In this document: positions 23,869 to 32,374 of the stretch, in pieces
Layout of the letters: every line of letters starts with the position of its first letter
How positions within the stretch are numbered: position 1 is the stretch's first letter
From: Bacteroidales bacterium
Lineage (GTDB): Bacteria > Bacteroidota > Bacteroidia > Bacteroidales > UBA932
DNA length: 37,285 nucleotides
Direction: 5' to 3'
Assembly (NCBI GenBank): GCA_022508605.1
Contig: JAFLUX010000021.1
Location: forward strand, 1-37,285
The notes under the pieces: model-generated
Told to the model about the DNA's origin: nothing
Databases searched by the model: none
Seen by the model: the letters and a program-made list of their open reading frames with translations, nothing else
Program-made: the position numbers and the translations under genes

Positions 23869-24765
23869 ATGGAAAATTACAACAAGACACTTAGCCCCTC
23901 CCAGCGTGCCAAACTGGCCGCCGTCAAGCATGTCGCCCTCGATATGGACGGGACCATATATCTGGGCAATAACATATTTCCCTATACTATAGATTTCCTC
24001 GACAGACTTACGAAGGCAGGCATCAGCTATTCCTTCCTCACCAACAATCCTACCAGGTCGGTAGCGGACTACCTGAAGAAACTTGCCGGCATGGGCATAG
24101 AGGCGGAGGAGGATAACATGTACACCACATCGCTTGCGGCTATAGATTACATCAAGCGCACCATGCCGGAGGCCAAACGCCTCTTCATGCTCGGAACCCC
24201 CTCTATGATAAGCCAGTTCGAGAAGGCCGGGTTCGAGTCTTGCGCCGACGATGCGGATGACCGCCCGGACGTGCTCGTGGTGGCTTTCGACCCCACCCTC
24301 GTATATTCGAGGCTGTGCCGCGCCTCCTGGTGGGCATCGCAGGGCATACCGTATGTGGCCACCAACCCCGACAGGGTATGTCCTACGGACCAGCCTACGG
24401 TGCTTGTGGACTGCGGCTCCCTGCAAAAATGCATCGAGCATGCCACGGGACGCAAACCCGACATAGTGCTCGGCAAACCCGATCCGACCATGCTCGACGG
24501 CATACGCCTGCGGCTCGGACTCCGGCCGGAAGAAATACTCATGGCCGGCGACCGCATCTACACTGATACCGCGATGGCCTACAACGCATCGGCAGTAGGA
24601 TGCCTGGTGCTCAGCGGAGAGACCACCCTGCAGACCGCCCTCGATGTGGCAGCCGATGAAAAGGCCTGCGAAGCCAAGGGCATCGCTCCCGAATTTCACG
24701 CGCCAGACTTCATCGTGCGCGATGTTGCGGAGCTCGGAGACCTGCTTGTCGAAAGCCGTCGTTGA
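23869..24765 (+). CDS. HAD hydrolase, NagD / p-nitrophenyl-phosphatase type (subclass IIA)
   Basis: 298 residues. HAD motifs: motif I HVALDMDGTIYLGN (nucleophile Asp25, acid Asp27), motif II SFLTNNPTRS, motif III Lys in VLGKPDPTML, motif IV MAGDRIYTDTAMA. The cap lies between motifs II and III, as in the IIA (NagD-like) subclass. It would remove phosphate from a small metabolite in the cytoplasm. It lies 24 bases downstream of the carboxyltransferase-like gene and two bases before alanine racemase. Some family members dephosphorylate damaged glycolytic by-products, but nothing here identifies the substrate. Confidence 0.92.
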   Translation: MENYNKTLSPSQRAKLAAVKHVALDMDGTIYLGNNIFPYTIDFLDRLTKAGISYSFLTNNPTRSVADYLKKLAGMGIEAEEDNMYTTSLAAIDYIKRTMPEAKRLFMLGTPSMISQFEKAGFESCADDADDRPDVLVVAFDPTLVYSRLCRASWWASQGIPYVATNPDRVCPTDQPTVLVDCGSLQKCIEHATGRKPDIVLGKPDPTMLDGIRLRLGLRPEEILMAGDRIYTDTAMAYNASAVGCLVLSGETTLQTALDVAADEKACEAKGIAPEFHAPDFIVRDVAELGDLLVESRR

Positions 24766-24767
24766 GG

Positions 24768-25874
24768 ATGCACGGGGAGAACGATTTTTCGCGTCTTGAA
24801 CTGAGCCTCCCGGCGGCCCGGCGGAACTACCGTTACTTCCGGGGGCTGCTGCGTCCTTCGACCAAGATGCTCGTGCTCGTCAAGGCCAACGCCTATGGCC
24901 ACGGGGCGGTGGAATTCGCCTCCATGATGCAGCAGGAGGGCGTGGACTACCTTGCCGCAGCCCTGCCTGTGGAGGGCCTTGAGCTTAGGCGCGCCGGTAT
25001 TTCCGTCCCCATACTCATACTCACTTCCGGCACCGATTTCTTCCCTGAGATGATAGATGCCCGCCTTGAACCGGGCATCCCCAACCTGTACACCCTGGAG
25101 GCGTTGTGCAGCTGCCTTAAGGAACGCGGGATAAAAGACTATCCTGTTCATATCAAGCTCGACACCGGCATGCACCGGCTCGGCTTCATGCCGGATGAGC
25201 TGCCGGCTCTTTTCGGCTTCCTGAAAGAGCATCCCGAACTGCGCGTGGCCTCGGTGTATTCGCACCTCGCCGCCTCGGAAGACCCGGCGGAAGACGAGTT
25301 TACAATTGGGCAAATCCGCCTTTTTGAACAGGGGGCGGCCGCACTCACTGAGGCCATAGGATACAGACCTCTGTGGCATGTCCTCAATTCTGCGGGCATA
25401 GAGCGCTTCCCCCAGTTCCAGCACGACATGGTGCGCCTCGGCATAGGCATCTACGGCATCAGCGCAATGCCCGGAGTGCGGCTTTCACCGGTGGCCAGCC
25501 TGAAGGTCAAGGTGCTGCAGGTCAAATCCCTGACCGAAGGGACGGTGGGCTACGGGCGACACGGCATCGTGGCCTCCGCAGGCACGCGCATCGCCACCAT
25601 TCCCGTGGGTTATGCGGACGGCATCAACCGTCACCTCGGATGCGGACGGGCGAGTTTCAGCATCAGGGGACACCGCGCACCCACGATAGGCAACATCTGC
25701 ATGGACATGTGCATGCTGGATGTCAGCGGCATCGAATGCGAACCGGGCGACACCGTGACCATATTCGGCTCCGACCCGCCCGTGTCCGAACTGGCCGGGA
25801 TTCTGGGCACCATACCTTACGAAATACTCACCTCGGTGCCACGGCGCATCGAAAGAATAATAGTACGCAAATGA
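24768..25874 (+). CDS. alr: Alanine racemase
   Basis: About 368 residues. It converts L-alanine to D-alanine for peptidoglycan. The PLP lysine is in LVKANAYGHG (Lys39 from the chosen start). VHIKLDTGMHRLGF and MVRLGIGIYG are barrel motifs, and TVGYGRHG carries the second catalytic Tyr, followed by IPVGYADGINR in the C-terminal domain. I chose the ATG at 24768; a TTG six bases earlier overlaps the HAD stop and is also possible. The peptidase gene overlaps its stop by four bases. In Bacteroidota alr is often fused to a MurF-like domain; here it stands alone. Confidence 0.94.
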   Translation: MHGENDFSRLELSLPAARRNYRYFRGLLRPSTKMLVLVKANAYGHGAVEFASMMQQEGVDYLAAALPVEGLELRRAGISVPILILTSGTDFFPEMIDARLEPGIPNLYTLEALCSCLKERGIKDYPVHIKLDTGMHRLGFMPDELPALFGFLKEHPELRVASVYSHLAASEDPAEDEFTIGQIRLFEQGAAALTEAIGYRPLWHVLNSAGIERFPQFQHDMVRLGIGIYGISAMPGVRLSPVASLKVKVLQVKSLTEGTVGYGRHGIVASAGTRIATIPVGYADGINRHLGCGRASFSIRGHRAPTIGNICMDMCMLDVSGIECEPGDTVTIFGSDPPVSELAGILGTIPYEILTSVPRRIERIIVRK

Positions 25875-27256
25875 AAAAAATGTTTACACTCGGTCTGGCC
25901 CTGCTGAGCATAGTCGCCGCGGCCCAGAACAACGGGGGCATCAGTCCGGAAATGCTCAAAGAAATCAGCAAAGGATGGAGCGGCAGCAGCGCCGACAAGG
26001 CCATACGCAACGCAATCGGCACGACGCCGATAAACACGCTTGCCGTGAATGCTGAAAATGCCGCCATGATAGATACGGAATTTAGCGACAAAGTGACCAT
26101 CCACGGCATTACGGACCAGAAGTCCAGCGGCCGCTGCTGGCTCTTTACCGGACTGAATGTGCTGCGTGAGGCCGCTATAGAGAAGCATGGCCTGGGCAAC
26201 TTCGAGTTTTCGCAATGCTACTGTTTCTTCTGGGACCAGCTCGAAAAATCCAACCTGTTCCTGCAGGGGATAATCGACACGCGCGACAAACCCTCCGACG
26301 ACAGGGAAGTGGACTGGCTCTTCGAGCATCCCATAGGGGACGGCGGCACATTCACCGGAGTGGCGGACCTCGTGAGCAAGTACGGACTGGTCCCCTCGGA
26401 TGTGATGCCTGAGACGGCGGCGGCCAACAGCACGGCGCAGATGACAGGGCATCTGAAAACCCTGCTCAGGCAGTACGGTCTGGAATTGCGCGGCATGGCG
26501 GCAGATGCCGGGAAGGCAAAGGGGAAGAAGGCTGCGGAGCTCGAATCCCGCCTTCAGGAGCGCAAGACGCAGATGCTGAAGGACGTATATCATATACTGG
26601 CGCTCTGCCTTGGCGTCCCTCCCTCGGAATTCGAATGGCAGGACCGGACAATGACGCCGCTCCAGTTCAGTCAGGAAATGCTCGAAACGGACCTGCAGGG
26701 AGACTACGTCATGCTTATGAACGACCCGGCCAGGGAGTATGGCAAACTGTATGAAATCCAGTATGACAGGCACATGTACGACGGTCAGAACTGGCTCTAT
26801 CTCAACCTGCCCCTCGACAGGATAAAGGAAATGGCAATCGCATCCATCAAGGCTGGCACGGCAATGTATTTCAGCTGCGACGTGGGCAAATACTTCGACC
26901 GCAGCAAGGGCGTGCTGGACCTTGCCAACTACGACTACGAATCCCTGCTGGGAGTTAAGTTCACCATGGACAAAAAGGAGAGGGTGCTGACCCATGCCAG
27001 CGGGTCGAGTCACGCGATGACCCTTATCGCCGTGGACATAAAGGAGGGCAAGCCCGTCAAATGGATGGTGGAAAACAGCTGGGGCCCGTCTTCCGGATAC
27101 CACGGCTGCCTGATAATGACGGATGAGTGGTTCAACGAATATATGTTCCGTCTCGTAGTGGAGAGACGCTTCGTCCCTGAAGACCTCAAACCCCTGCTGC
27201 AGCAGACCCCGGTGCTCTTGCCTGCCTGGGATCCCATGTTCATAGCGGAGGAGTAA
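25871..27256 (+). CDS. pepC: Secreted C1B cysteine peptidase (bleomycin hydrolase / aminopeptidase C family)
   Basis: 461 residues. The ATG at 25871 overlaps the alr stop and gives a signal peptide (KKMFTLGLALLSIVAAAQ); a longer frame reads back through alr and is discarded. Papain-like triad: TDQKSSGRCWLF (oxyanion Gln83, nucleophile Cys89), GSSHAMTLIAVDI (His) and MVENSWG (Asn). Ordinary PepC and bleomycin hydrolases are cytosolic hexamers; the signal peptide is usual for the Bacteroidota branch and puts this enzyme in the periplasm or outside. It is the last gene of the operon and ends 20 bases from the convergent radical SAM gene. Confidence 0.93.
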   Translation: MKKMFTLGLALLSIVAAAQNNGGISPEMLKEISKGWSGSSADKAIRNAIGTTPINTLAVNAENAAMIDTEFSDKVTIHGITDQKSSGRCWLFTGLNVLREAAIEKHGLGNFEFSQCYCFFWDQLEKSNLFLQGIIDTRDKPSDDREVDWLFEHPIGDGGTFTGVADLVSKYGLVPSDVMPETAAANSTAQMTGHLKTLLRQYGLELRGMAADAGKAKGKKAAELESRLQERKTQMLKDVYHILALCLGVPPSEFEWQDRTMTPLQFSQEMLETDLQGDYVMLMNDPAREYGKLYEIQYDRHMYDGQNWLYLNLPLDRIKEMAIASIKAGTAMYFSCDVGKYFDRSKGVLDLANYDYESLLGVKFTMDKKERVLTHASGSSHAMTLIAVDIKEGKPVKWMVENSWGPSSGYHGCLIMTDEWFNEYMFRLVVERRFVPEDLKPLLQQTPVLLPAWDPMFIAEE

Positions 27257-27276
27257 GAATCACTGGACTCTCCCCG

Positions 27277-28029
27277 CTACCGGAACTGGATGTCGAATCC
27301 TTCGGAAAGAAGCGGAGCGGCGAGTGACCTCATTTCATCGACGGAATACCGGCCTATTCCCTCCATTGGGGTGGGCCGGTCTATTGTATATACCTGAATC
27401 TGCCGCGGCCTCAGGGTCCTTACTATGTCCATCCATGCATTCAGCACCTCTGGGGCGCCGGAATCGAAGCCGGGGGCCTTTAGGAACATGGTCTGGAGTA
27501 TGAAATCTCCGCGGAAACGTTTCAACGCCTCTACGGTGCGTGCCACGCTGTATCCGGGAGCGGGCCGGTTTATCAGGGCCGCATATCGGTCATCGGGGGC
27601 ATCTATTTTCATGACCGGATTGTCGACCTTGCGCAGGGCCTCGAAAACATCGTCCTTGTGCACCATGGTCGCGTTCGACAGGACGGAAACCTTTGCCTGC
27701 GGGAAAAAACAGTCGCGCAGCCGCAGCGTATCTTCGACTATGGCAGGGAAGTCCGGGTTCAGTGTAGGCTCCCCGTCTCCGCTGAAAGTTATGGAGTCCA
27801 CCGGCGTGCCCTCGAGCAGCAGGGCTGTCAGCTTGTCCTCCAGGGCGCTGCGCACCTGGGCTGCGGTCGGCAGCACGCTGTCGTCCCGTCCGTCTTTGTT
27901 CCATCCGCATTCGCAGTAGATGCAGTCGAAATTGCAGATTTTTCCTTTGATCGGCAGCAGATTGATGCCCAGCGAACTCCCGAGTCTGCGGCTGCGTATA
28001 GGCCCGAAAACAGTGTCTTCCCTTAACAT
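27277..28029 (-). CDS. Radical SAM protein
   Basis: About 250 residues. The radical SAM cluster motif is ICNFDCIYC (Cys32, Cys36, Cys39; C-x3-C-x2-C). The SAM-binding GDGEPTL motif is at about 90, and the opening FGPIRSRRLGSSLGINLLP is typical of this wyosine-enzyme-like subgroup (COG0731-like). The reaction is unknown. I prefer the ATG at 28029 because the longer frame begins upstream of the promoter box at 28046-28053. It is divergent from folP and convergent with pepC. No auxiliary cluster cysteines are obvious at the C-terminus. Confidence 0.9.
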   Translation of the reverse strand: MLREDTVFGPIRSRRLGSSLGINLLPIKGKICNFDCIYCECGWNKDGRDDSVLPTAAQVRSALEDKLTALLLEGTPVDSITFSGDGEPTLNPDFPAIVEDTLRLRDCFFPQAKVSVLSNATMVHKDDVFEALRKVDNPVMKIDAPDDRYAALINRPAPGYSVARTVEALKRFRGDFILQTMFLKAPGFDSGAPEVLNAWMDIVRTLRPRQIQVYTIDRPTPMEGIGRYSVDEMRSLAAPLLSEGFDIQFR

Positions 28030-28045
28030 GGCTTGTTTTTTCGGG

Positions 28046-28053
28046 CAAAGATA
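28046..28053 (-). promoter_or_regulatory. Promoter -7 box for the radical SAM gene
   Basis: TATCTTTG on the minus strand, 16 bases before the ATG at 28029. It is one arm of an inverted repeat whose other arm is the folP box (28075-28082). Confidence 0.5.
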
Positions 28054-28074
28054 GAACAAATCCTGCGTTATTTC

Positions 28075-28082
28075 TATCTTTG
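28075..28082 (+). promoter_or_regulatory. Promoter -7 box for folP
   Basis: TATCTTTG matches TAnnTTTG, 27 bases before the folP ATG. Together with the minus-strand box it forms the repeat CAAAGATAG...CTATCTTTG, so the two divergent promoters mirror each other. Confidence 0.5.
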
Positions 28083-28109
28083 TGCCGGAGTGAGTACGGA
28101 ATATTGTAA

Positions 28110-28886
28110 ATGGACATGCAGGACAAGCCTCGATTGATGGTGGCGCTCAATCTGACGCCCGATTCTTTCTATGCCCCCAGCCGCGTGTCTTCCCCTGACG
28201 GAACTTTCGCCATGCGGGTGAAGGCTCTGGCGCGTGCTGGAGCGGATATATTGGACCTCGGTGCAGTCTCCACACGTCCCGGGGCTGCGGAAGTCCCGCT
28301 CGAGACCGAGTGGGAGAGGCTGGAACCGGCCCTGCGCGTCTTGTCGCGGCATGGACTCCACGGCATGCGCCTTTCGATAGACACAACGAGGGCTGAGGTG
28401 GTGCGGCGCGCTTCGATGATAGTGGACAGTTTCATAGTCAACGACATATCCGCAGGAGAGGATGATGCCGGGATGCTCGGCGCAGTCGCCGCTCTCGGCC
28501 TTGACTACATCGCAATGCACAAACGCGGGGGGCCGCGCACCATGGATGCCATGACCGACTATCCGGAAGGCATAATGGACAGCCTGACAGAATATTTCAG
28601 GAGCTTTTCGCAGAAAGCGGAAGCGGCCGGAATACAGAACTGGATACTCGACCCCGGGCTCGGCTTTGCAAAAACGCCGGAACAGAACTGGGAGATATTG
28701 CTGCGCCTGAGAGAACTGAAACGTTTCGGCCGGCCTGTGCTCATAGGTGCCGCAGACAAGCGCTTCACGCGCTCCGTGCCCCCGGAAGCGGCACGCTTGT
28801 TCCCTGATGCTGCGGACGGGACGGAAGTTGCGGAAAGCCTTGCCGCCAGCCGTGGCGCCGATATCCTGCGGGTGCACCGCTTATAA
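28110..28886 (+). CDS. folP: Dihydropteroate synthase
   Basis: 258 residues. It joins p-aminobenzoate to the pterin pyrophosphate in folate synthesis and is the sulfonamide target. Signature 1 is MVALNLTPDSF and signature 2 is DLGAVSTRPGA (with the Arg of the STRPGA loop). SIDT, VNDIS, AMHKRGGPRTM, DPGLGFAKT and the final RVH (ILRVHRL) are all in order. The usual S-R-K motif before the last helix reads GAADKRF: the Lys remains but Ser and Arg are replaced by Ala and Asp. Length is slightly short but complete. The gene is divergent from the radical SAM gene. The AT-richer island starts after it. Confidence 0.93.
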   Translation: MDMQDKPRLMVALNLTPDSFYAPSRVSSPDGTFAMRVKALARAGADILDLGAVSTRPGAAEVPLETEWERLEPALRVLSRHGLHGMRLSIDTTRAEVVRRASMIVDSFIVNDISAGEDDAGMLGAVAALGLDYIAMHKRGGPRTMDAMTDYPEGIMDSLTEYFRSFSQKAEAAGIQNWILDPGLGFAKTPEQNWEILLRLRELKRFGRPVLIGAADKRFTRSVPPEAARLFPDAADGTEVAESLAASRGADILRVHRL

Positions 28887-29031
28887 GTCCGAGTGCTTAT
28901 TTGTCTGAGTGTGGGGGCATTTCTCATGGTCTCAGGCCACCCCGCGAAGTCGGGTAAAATCAGGATTCAGTACGATGTTTTGCTGTATGCAATGATATCG
29001 CTACCTTTGCAAGCTATAAATCGAGTCGGAT
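28887..29031. other. Gap between folP and the accessory island
   Basis: A weak hairpin (CCCG...CGGG near 28950-28965) lies after folP and may end its transcript. The only strong signal is the promoter at 28979-29009. This is the likely left boundary of the AT-richer island; no tRNA or obvious attachment copy is visible here. Confidence 0.4.
28979..29009 (+). promoter_or_regulatory. Strong promoter of the small peptide / lipoprotein operon
   Basis: TTTG (28979-28982), 19 bases, then TACCTTTG (29002-29009): both Bacteroidota promoter elements at normal spacing. It predicts a start near 29013-29016 and a leader of about 17 bases before the small gene. Confidence 0.7.
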
Positions 29032-29157
29032 ATGAAATCGGAGCATTGCTATCGGGCACCTGAGACTGCCGTATGCGAAATCGAAGAGGCCGCGCTTATT
29101 TGCGTAAGCGGAGATGGACAGAATGAGGGTTATGATGAATACCCCATCAATTGGTAA
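29032..29157 (+). CDS. Small peptide with conserved-looking SGDGQNE motif
   Basis: A 41-residue open frame: ATG at 29032, stop at 29155-29157. The pattern is a basic, aromatic start (KSEHCYRAPETAV), an acidic middle (CEIEEAALICVSGDG) and a Gly/Asp/Asn/Tyr-rich tail ending in Trp. I recall many Bacteroidales peptides of this kind (aromatic/PE near the start, then a C/V-S-G step, then a G/N/D-rich tail) encoded just before surface lipoproteins. I know no proven function. It has its own strong promoter and stops six bases before the large lipoprotein ATG, so the two are one operon. A secreted or processed peptide cleaved near S-G is possible; leader-peptide regulation is the alternative. Confidence 0.6.
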   Translation: MKSEHCYRAPETAVCEIEEAALICVSGDGQNEGYDEYPINW

Positions 29158-29163
29158 AAAGCT

Positions 29164-32100
29164 ATGGGCATGAAAAAGATTATCAGAATCGCCATCCAGG
29201 CGCTTGTGGCATTTGCTGCGCTTGGATGTGTAAAAGAGAACGCTTTCGAAACGATTCCGGGCGACAGCATTATCCGGGAGTTTACCGCCTCATTCGACGG
29301 GGCATCGACAAAGACCGCGTTGGATGGCGGAAATGCCGTTCTCTGGGAAGCCGGGGACAGAATCGATTACATGTACTCCACCTCGAACGGAGTGCAGAGC
29401 ATGACGGTGGAAGAAGGCGGCCCGGCAGTGAAGATATGGGTTGAAATGGAGGAAAGCGATACATGGTTCACGGCAGTATATGGAGCGTCCACGGTTGCCA
29501 AAGGTCCCGTGGAGGGAGTGTTCACGGTGAGCGGCGTTGTGCCGTCGGTGCAAGACGGGCTTTTCCCCTCCGCCCATGTGTCAGTTGCCCACCTGAGCGG
29601 AAAGGAGCTTGACTCGAAGGAATTGAAATTCCGGAATCTCACGTCGCTGATTAAATTCTCGCTGACCCGGGAAGATATTGCTGCCGTCGTATTTACTGCC
29701 AACGGAGGCGAGAGCATAAGTTTCGGAGCGAGCGGGCTGGCGTCTATAAGTTTCGACGGGAGTGGAAATCCCAAGGCATCATCTATAGGAGAGACGTCTT
29801 CTAATATAACAATCGACATAAATGGTGCCGGCACTTACTACATTTCTATTTTGCCGCAGACGCTCAAGGCCGGATTTACGCTGAAGTGTTATGATGGCGC
29901 AGGAGGCGACTTGGGAGAGATTAGGTACGACAGACCACTTGAAATCTGCCGCAGCAGTATTGTGACCCTTGGAGAATTAGAATCATTAATAGACAAGGAG
30001 GACCCTGCAGGCGGGACGGAAAGCGGGTTCTATCTTGGTATCATAGGATTCAATACCGGATTAGATACCTACCCGATTCAGTATCTTTCCGCGGATTCTT
30101 CAAGTGGATATTACTCATTCATTGATGGATTGACGACCAAAAATGGTACCTTGCTTTATTATGCAGTGGACAAATCGATTGACAACTTGCAGGCGGCAAG
30201 ATTCCCTGATGACCTGCATGATGTCGCAATCGTTACATTCACTGATGGTCTGGACCGTGGTTCGCTCGATATAAGCGATGCGTATCTGACCAATGCGGAT
30301 TATTTGCTGGCATTGAATGCACGCCTAATCGGCGAAACCGTATCCGGACAGCGAATCACATCCTGGTCCATAGGAGTAAGGGGCGATGATGTAACTAATT
30401 ACGCCACGTTCCAAAACAACCTGAAAAACCTTGCCACATCGTCAGAGAATGTGTATGAACTTGCTGATATGTCCCAGGTGAATGGCGCCTTTTCAGAAAT
30501 CGCGGATATTCTGGGCGAGCCGAAGTATCTTCAAAGGTTCGTCTTCAATGTTTACGGACTCTCACATGGGGAGCGATGCCGTTTTACATTTGATGACATA
30601 TCCAACTACAGCTCCTCTGCTCAGTATATCGAGGGAACTTTCAACCGATTGAACAGGACTCTGGAGAATGTGCGGTACGTTGGGCTGACTTCGACATCCG
30701 GGTCTGTTGTCTCAGGCATTTTGAATGCAGATAACTCCTATACATATGCATTTGAAGGCATACAGGCGATAGACGGCGGGATAGTCTCAGGAGATTATGT
30801 ACAATATTGGTTTACCGAGGACGGCATGTGGGGCCGTGATGCAGGGTTTATATTCGACCCGGCGACAATCGGCATCGAACGGGTTAAGCGGTCAACGGCA
30901 ATTATGCTGAACATCGATTGCTCGAGTTCGCTGAACGGAGAAGGCTTGGGCACCTTGAAAAATGGCGCAAGGTCTTTCATAGAGAGATTGTGTGAGAAAC
31001 AGGCGGATCAGTTTGATGTCAGCTCCGTGAGCCTTGACCAAACGGAAGCATCTATGGCCGTGGGTTCGTCCATACGGCTCAGGGCCACTGTATCGCCTGC
31101 CACAGCATTGCGTAAAAGCGTAGAATGGTCATCGACCGCCCCGACTGTAGCATCAGTTGATGAAAAGGGAGAAGTGACCGCCCATAGTCCCGGATTTGCG
31201 ACGATAACGGTGAAAACGGTGGACGGTGGCTATACTGCAACTTGCCATATTTCAGTGCTCATGCCTGTAAAAGAGATACGATTGAGTGGAGAGACAAGTG
31301 TACTGAAGGAGGGCGGGAGCGTAATGCTCGCTGCGGAAGTGCTTCCGCAAAACGCTACAAATAAACAGCTTGTATGGAGAAGTTCTGATGGTGGCATAGC
31401 CTCTGTAAGTCAAGACGGATTGGTGCGGGCAGTTTCACCCGGGACCGTCACGATTTCCGCTACGGCGCAGGATGGCTATGGTGCAGTAGGGACGAGCGAA
31501 ATCACTGTTGATTTCAGCTTCCACGAAACCGCGGCAGGATTGAATATGAAGATGGTCTATGTGAAGGGCGGAGATTTTAGGATGGGTATAGCAGGATCCA
31601 CCAACTCAGTATTCCGCATTCTTGATTCATTCTACATCGGAGAGTGCGAGATTACACAGAGTGAGTGGGAAAAAGTGATGGGGACTTCGATACAGCAGCA
31701 TTATGGAGAAGAAATCACGACCTGCGTTAACCCCGACTATCCGATGTACTATGTCTCTTGGTATGATGCCAAGGCCTTTTGTGATGAATTAAGCCGCCAA
31801 ACAGGGCGGACGTATTGCTTGCCCACCGAGGCCCAGTGGGAGTATGCAGCGCGAGGCGGCAGAAACGACGATGGGACTACGTATAGTGGAAGCAATAATG
31901 TCGCTGAAGTTGCATGGTATTACAATAACCGGATAGGACCGGGGTGCTACTATGTAAAAACACGAAAACCCAATGGACTCGGATTGTATGATATGAGCGG
32001 GAATCTTTCAGAGTGGTGCTCGGACTGGTATGATGCAAACTACTACTATACAAATGATACTGTTAATCCAACGGGACCTCCCGAGGGTACATATAAAGTT

Positions 32101-32259
32101 CTCAGAGGCGGGTGTTGGAACTCTTCTAGCAGTTCCTCCCCAAGCCATCATGATTTTAATTATTATACCTATTGTCTTGCAGTATACGGTCGGGACGCTT
32201 ATACTCCCAGTAAACATAAAAACTGCATTGGTTTCCGCGTAGTAGCACTTCCGGAATGA
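29164..32259 (+). CDS. Giant surface lipoprotein: fimbrillin-like, vWA-like, two Ig-like and FGE-sulfatase domains
   Basis: 1031 residues (or 1029 from the second ATG, 29170). Lipoprotein signal ending FAALGC (Cys22). Residues ~30-275 are fimbrillin-like (EFTASFDGASTKTALDGG). Residues ~288-470 are von Willebrand A-like: FYLGIIGFNTGL in place of the usual D-x-S-x-S strand, with the metal Thr (NGTLLYYAV) and Asp361 (VTFTDGLDRGS) kept. A second strand with IMLNIDCSSSL lies at 581-590. Two Big_2-type Ig domains span ~617-699 and ~702-784. Residues ~793-1031 are a formylglycine-generating-enzyme/C-type-lectin-like domain (YIGECEITQSEWEKVMG, CLPTEAQWEYAARGG, GLYDMSGNLSEW, KVLRGGCW, GFRVV). The Ser/Tyr-rich stretch before GFRVV resembles diversified binding faces. 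It likely binds an extracellular target. Composition is AT-richer than neighbouring core genes. Confidence 0.85.
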   Translation: MGMKKIIRIAIQALVAFAALGCVKENAFETIPGDSIIREFTASFDGASTKTALDGGNAVLWEAGDRIDYMYSTSNGVQSMTVEEGGPAVKIWVEMEESDTWFTAVYGASTVAKGPVEGVFTVSGVVPSVQDGLFPSAHVSVAHLSGKELDSKELKFRNLTSLIKFSLTREDIAAVVFTANGGESISFGASGLASISFDGSGNPKASSIGETSSNITIDINGAGTYYISILPQTLKAGFTLKCYDGAGGDLGEIRYDRPLEICRSSIVTLGELESLIDKEDPAGGTESGFYLGIIGFNTGLDTYPIQYLSADSSSGYYSFIDGLTTKNGTLLYYAVDKSIDNLQAARFPDDLHDVAIVTFTDGLDRGSLDISDAYLTNADYLLALNARLIGETVSGQRITSWSIGVRGDDVTNYATFQNNLKNLATSSENVYELADMSQVNGAFSEIADILGEPKYLQRFVFNVYGLSHGERCRFTFDDISNYSSSAQYIEGTFNRLNRTLENVRYVGLTSTSGSVVSGILNADNSYTYAFEGIQAIDGGIVSGDYVQYWFTEDGMWGRDAGFIFDPATIGIERVKRSTAIMLNIDCSSSLNGEGLGTLKNGARSFIERLCEKQADQFDVSSVSLDQTEASMAVGSSIRLRATVSPATALRKSVEWSSTAPTVASVDEKGEVTAHSPGFATITVKTVDGGYTATCHISVLMPVKEIRLSGETSVLKEGGSVMLAAEVLPQNATNKQLVWRSSDGGIASVSQDGLVRAVSPGTVTISATAQDGYGAVGTSEITVDFSFHETAAGLNMKMVYVKGGDFRMGIAGSTNSVFRILDSFYIGECEITQSEWEKVMGTSIQQHYGEEITTCVNPDYPMYYVSWYDAKAFCDELSRQTGRTYCLPTEAQWEYAARGGRNDDGTTYSGSNNVAEVAWYYNNRIGPGCYYVKTRKPNGLGLYDMSGNLSEWCSDWYDANYYYTNDTVNPTGPPEGTYKVLRGGCWNSSSSSSPSHHDFNYYTYCLAVYGRDAYTPSKHKNCIGFRVVALPE

Positions 32260-32374
32260 CAAGTTCCACAAACAATTATTGCCAGATGCCGAACCGTAAT
32301 ATGATTTTTAAAGGCAATCAAACGGGGATGTCGCTTAATTAACACGGATTTACAGTATTAAAATTCATGGAATT

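Noticed and set aside
22411..24699. A 762-codon open frame on the minus strand
   Set aside because: It lies entirely antisense to the carboxyltransferase-like and HAD genes. It is His/Arg/Gly-rich without any domain; such long shadows arise from the GC-rich codon use of the real genes.
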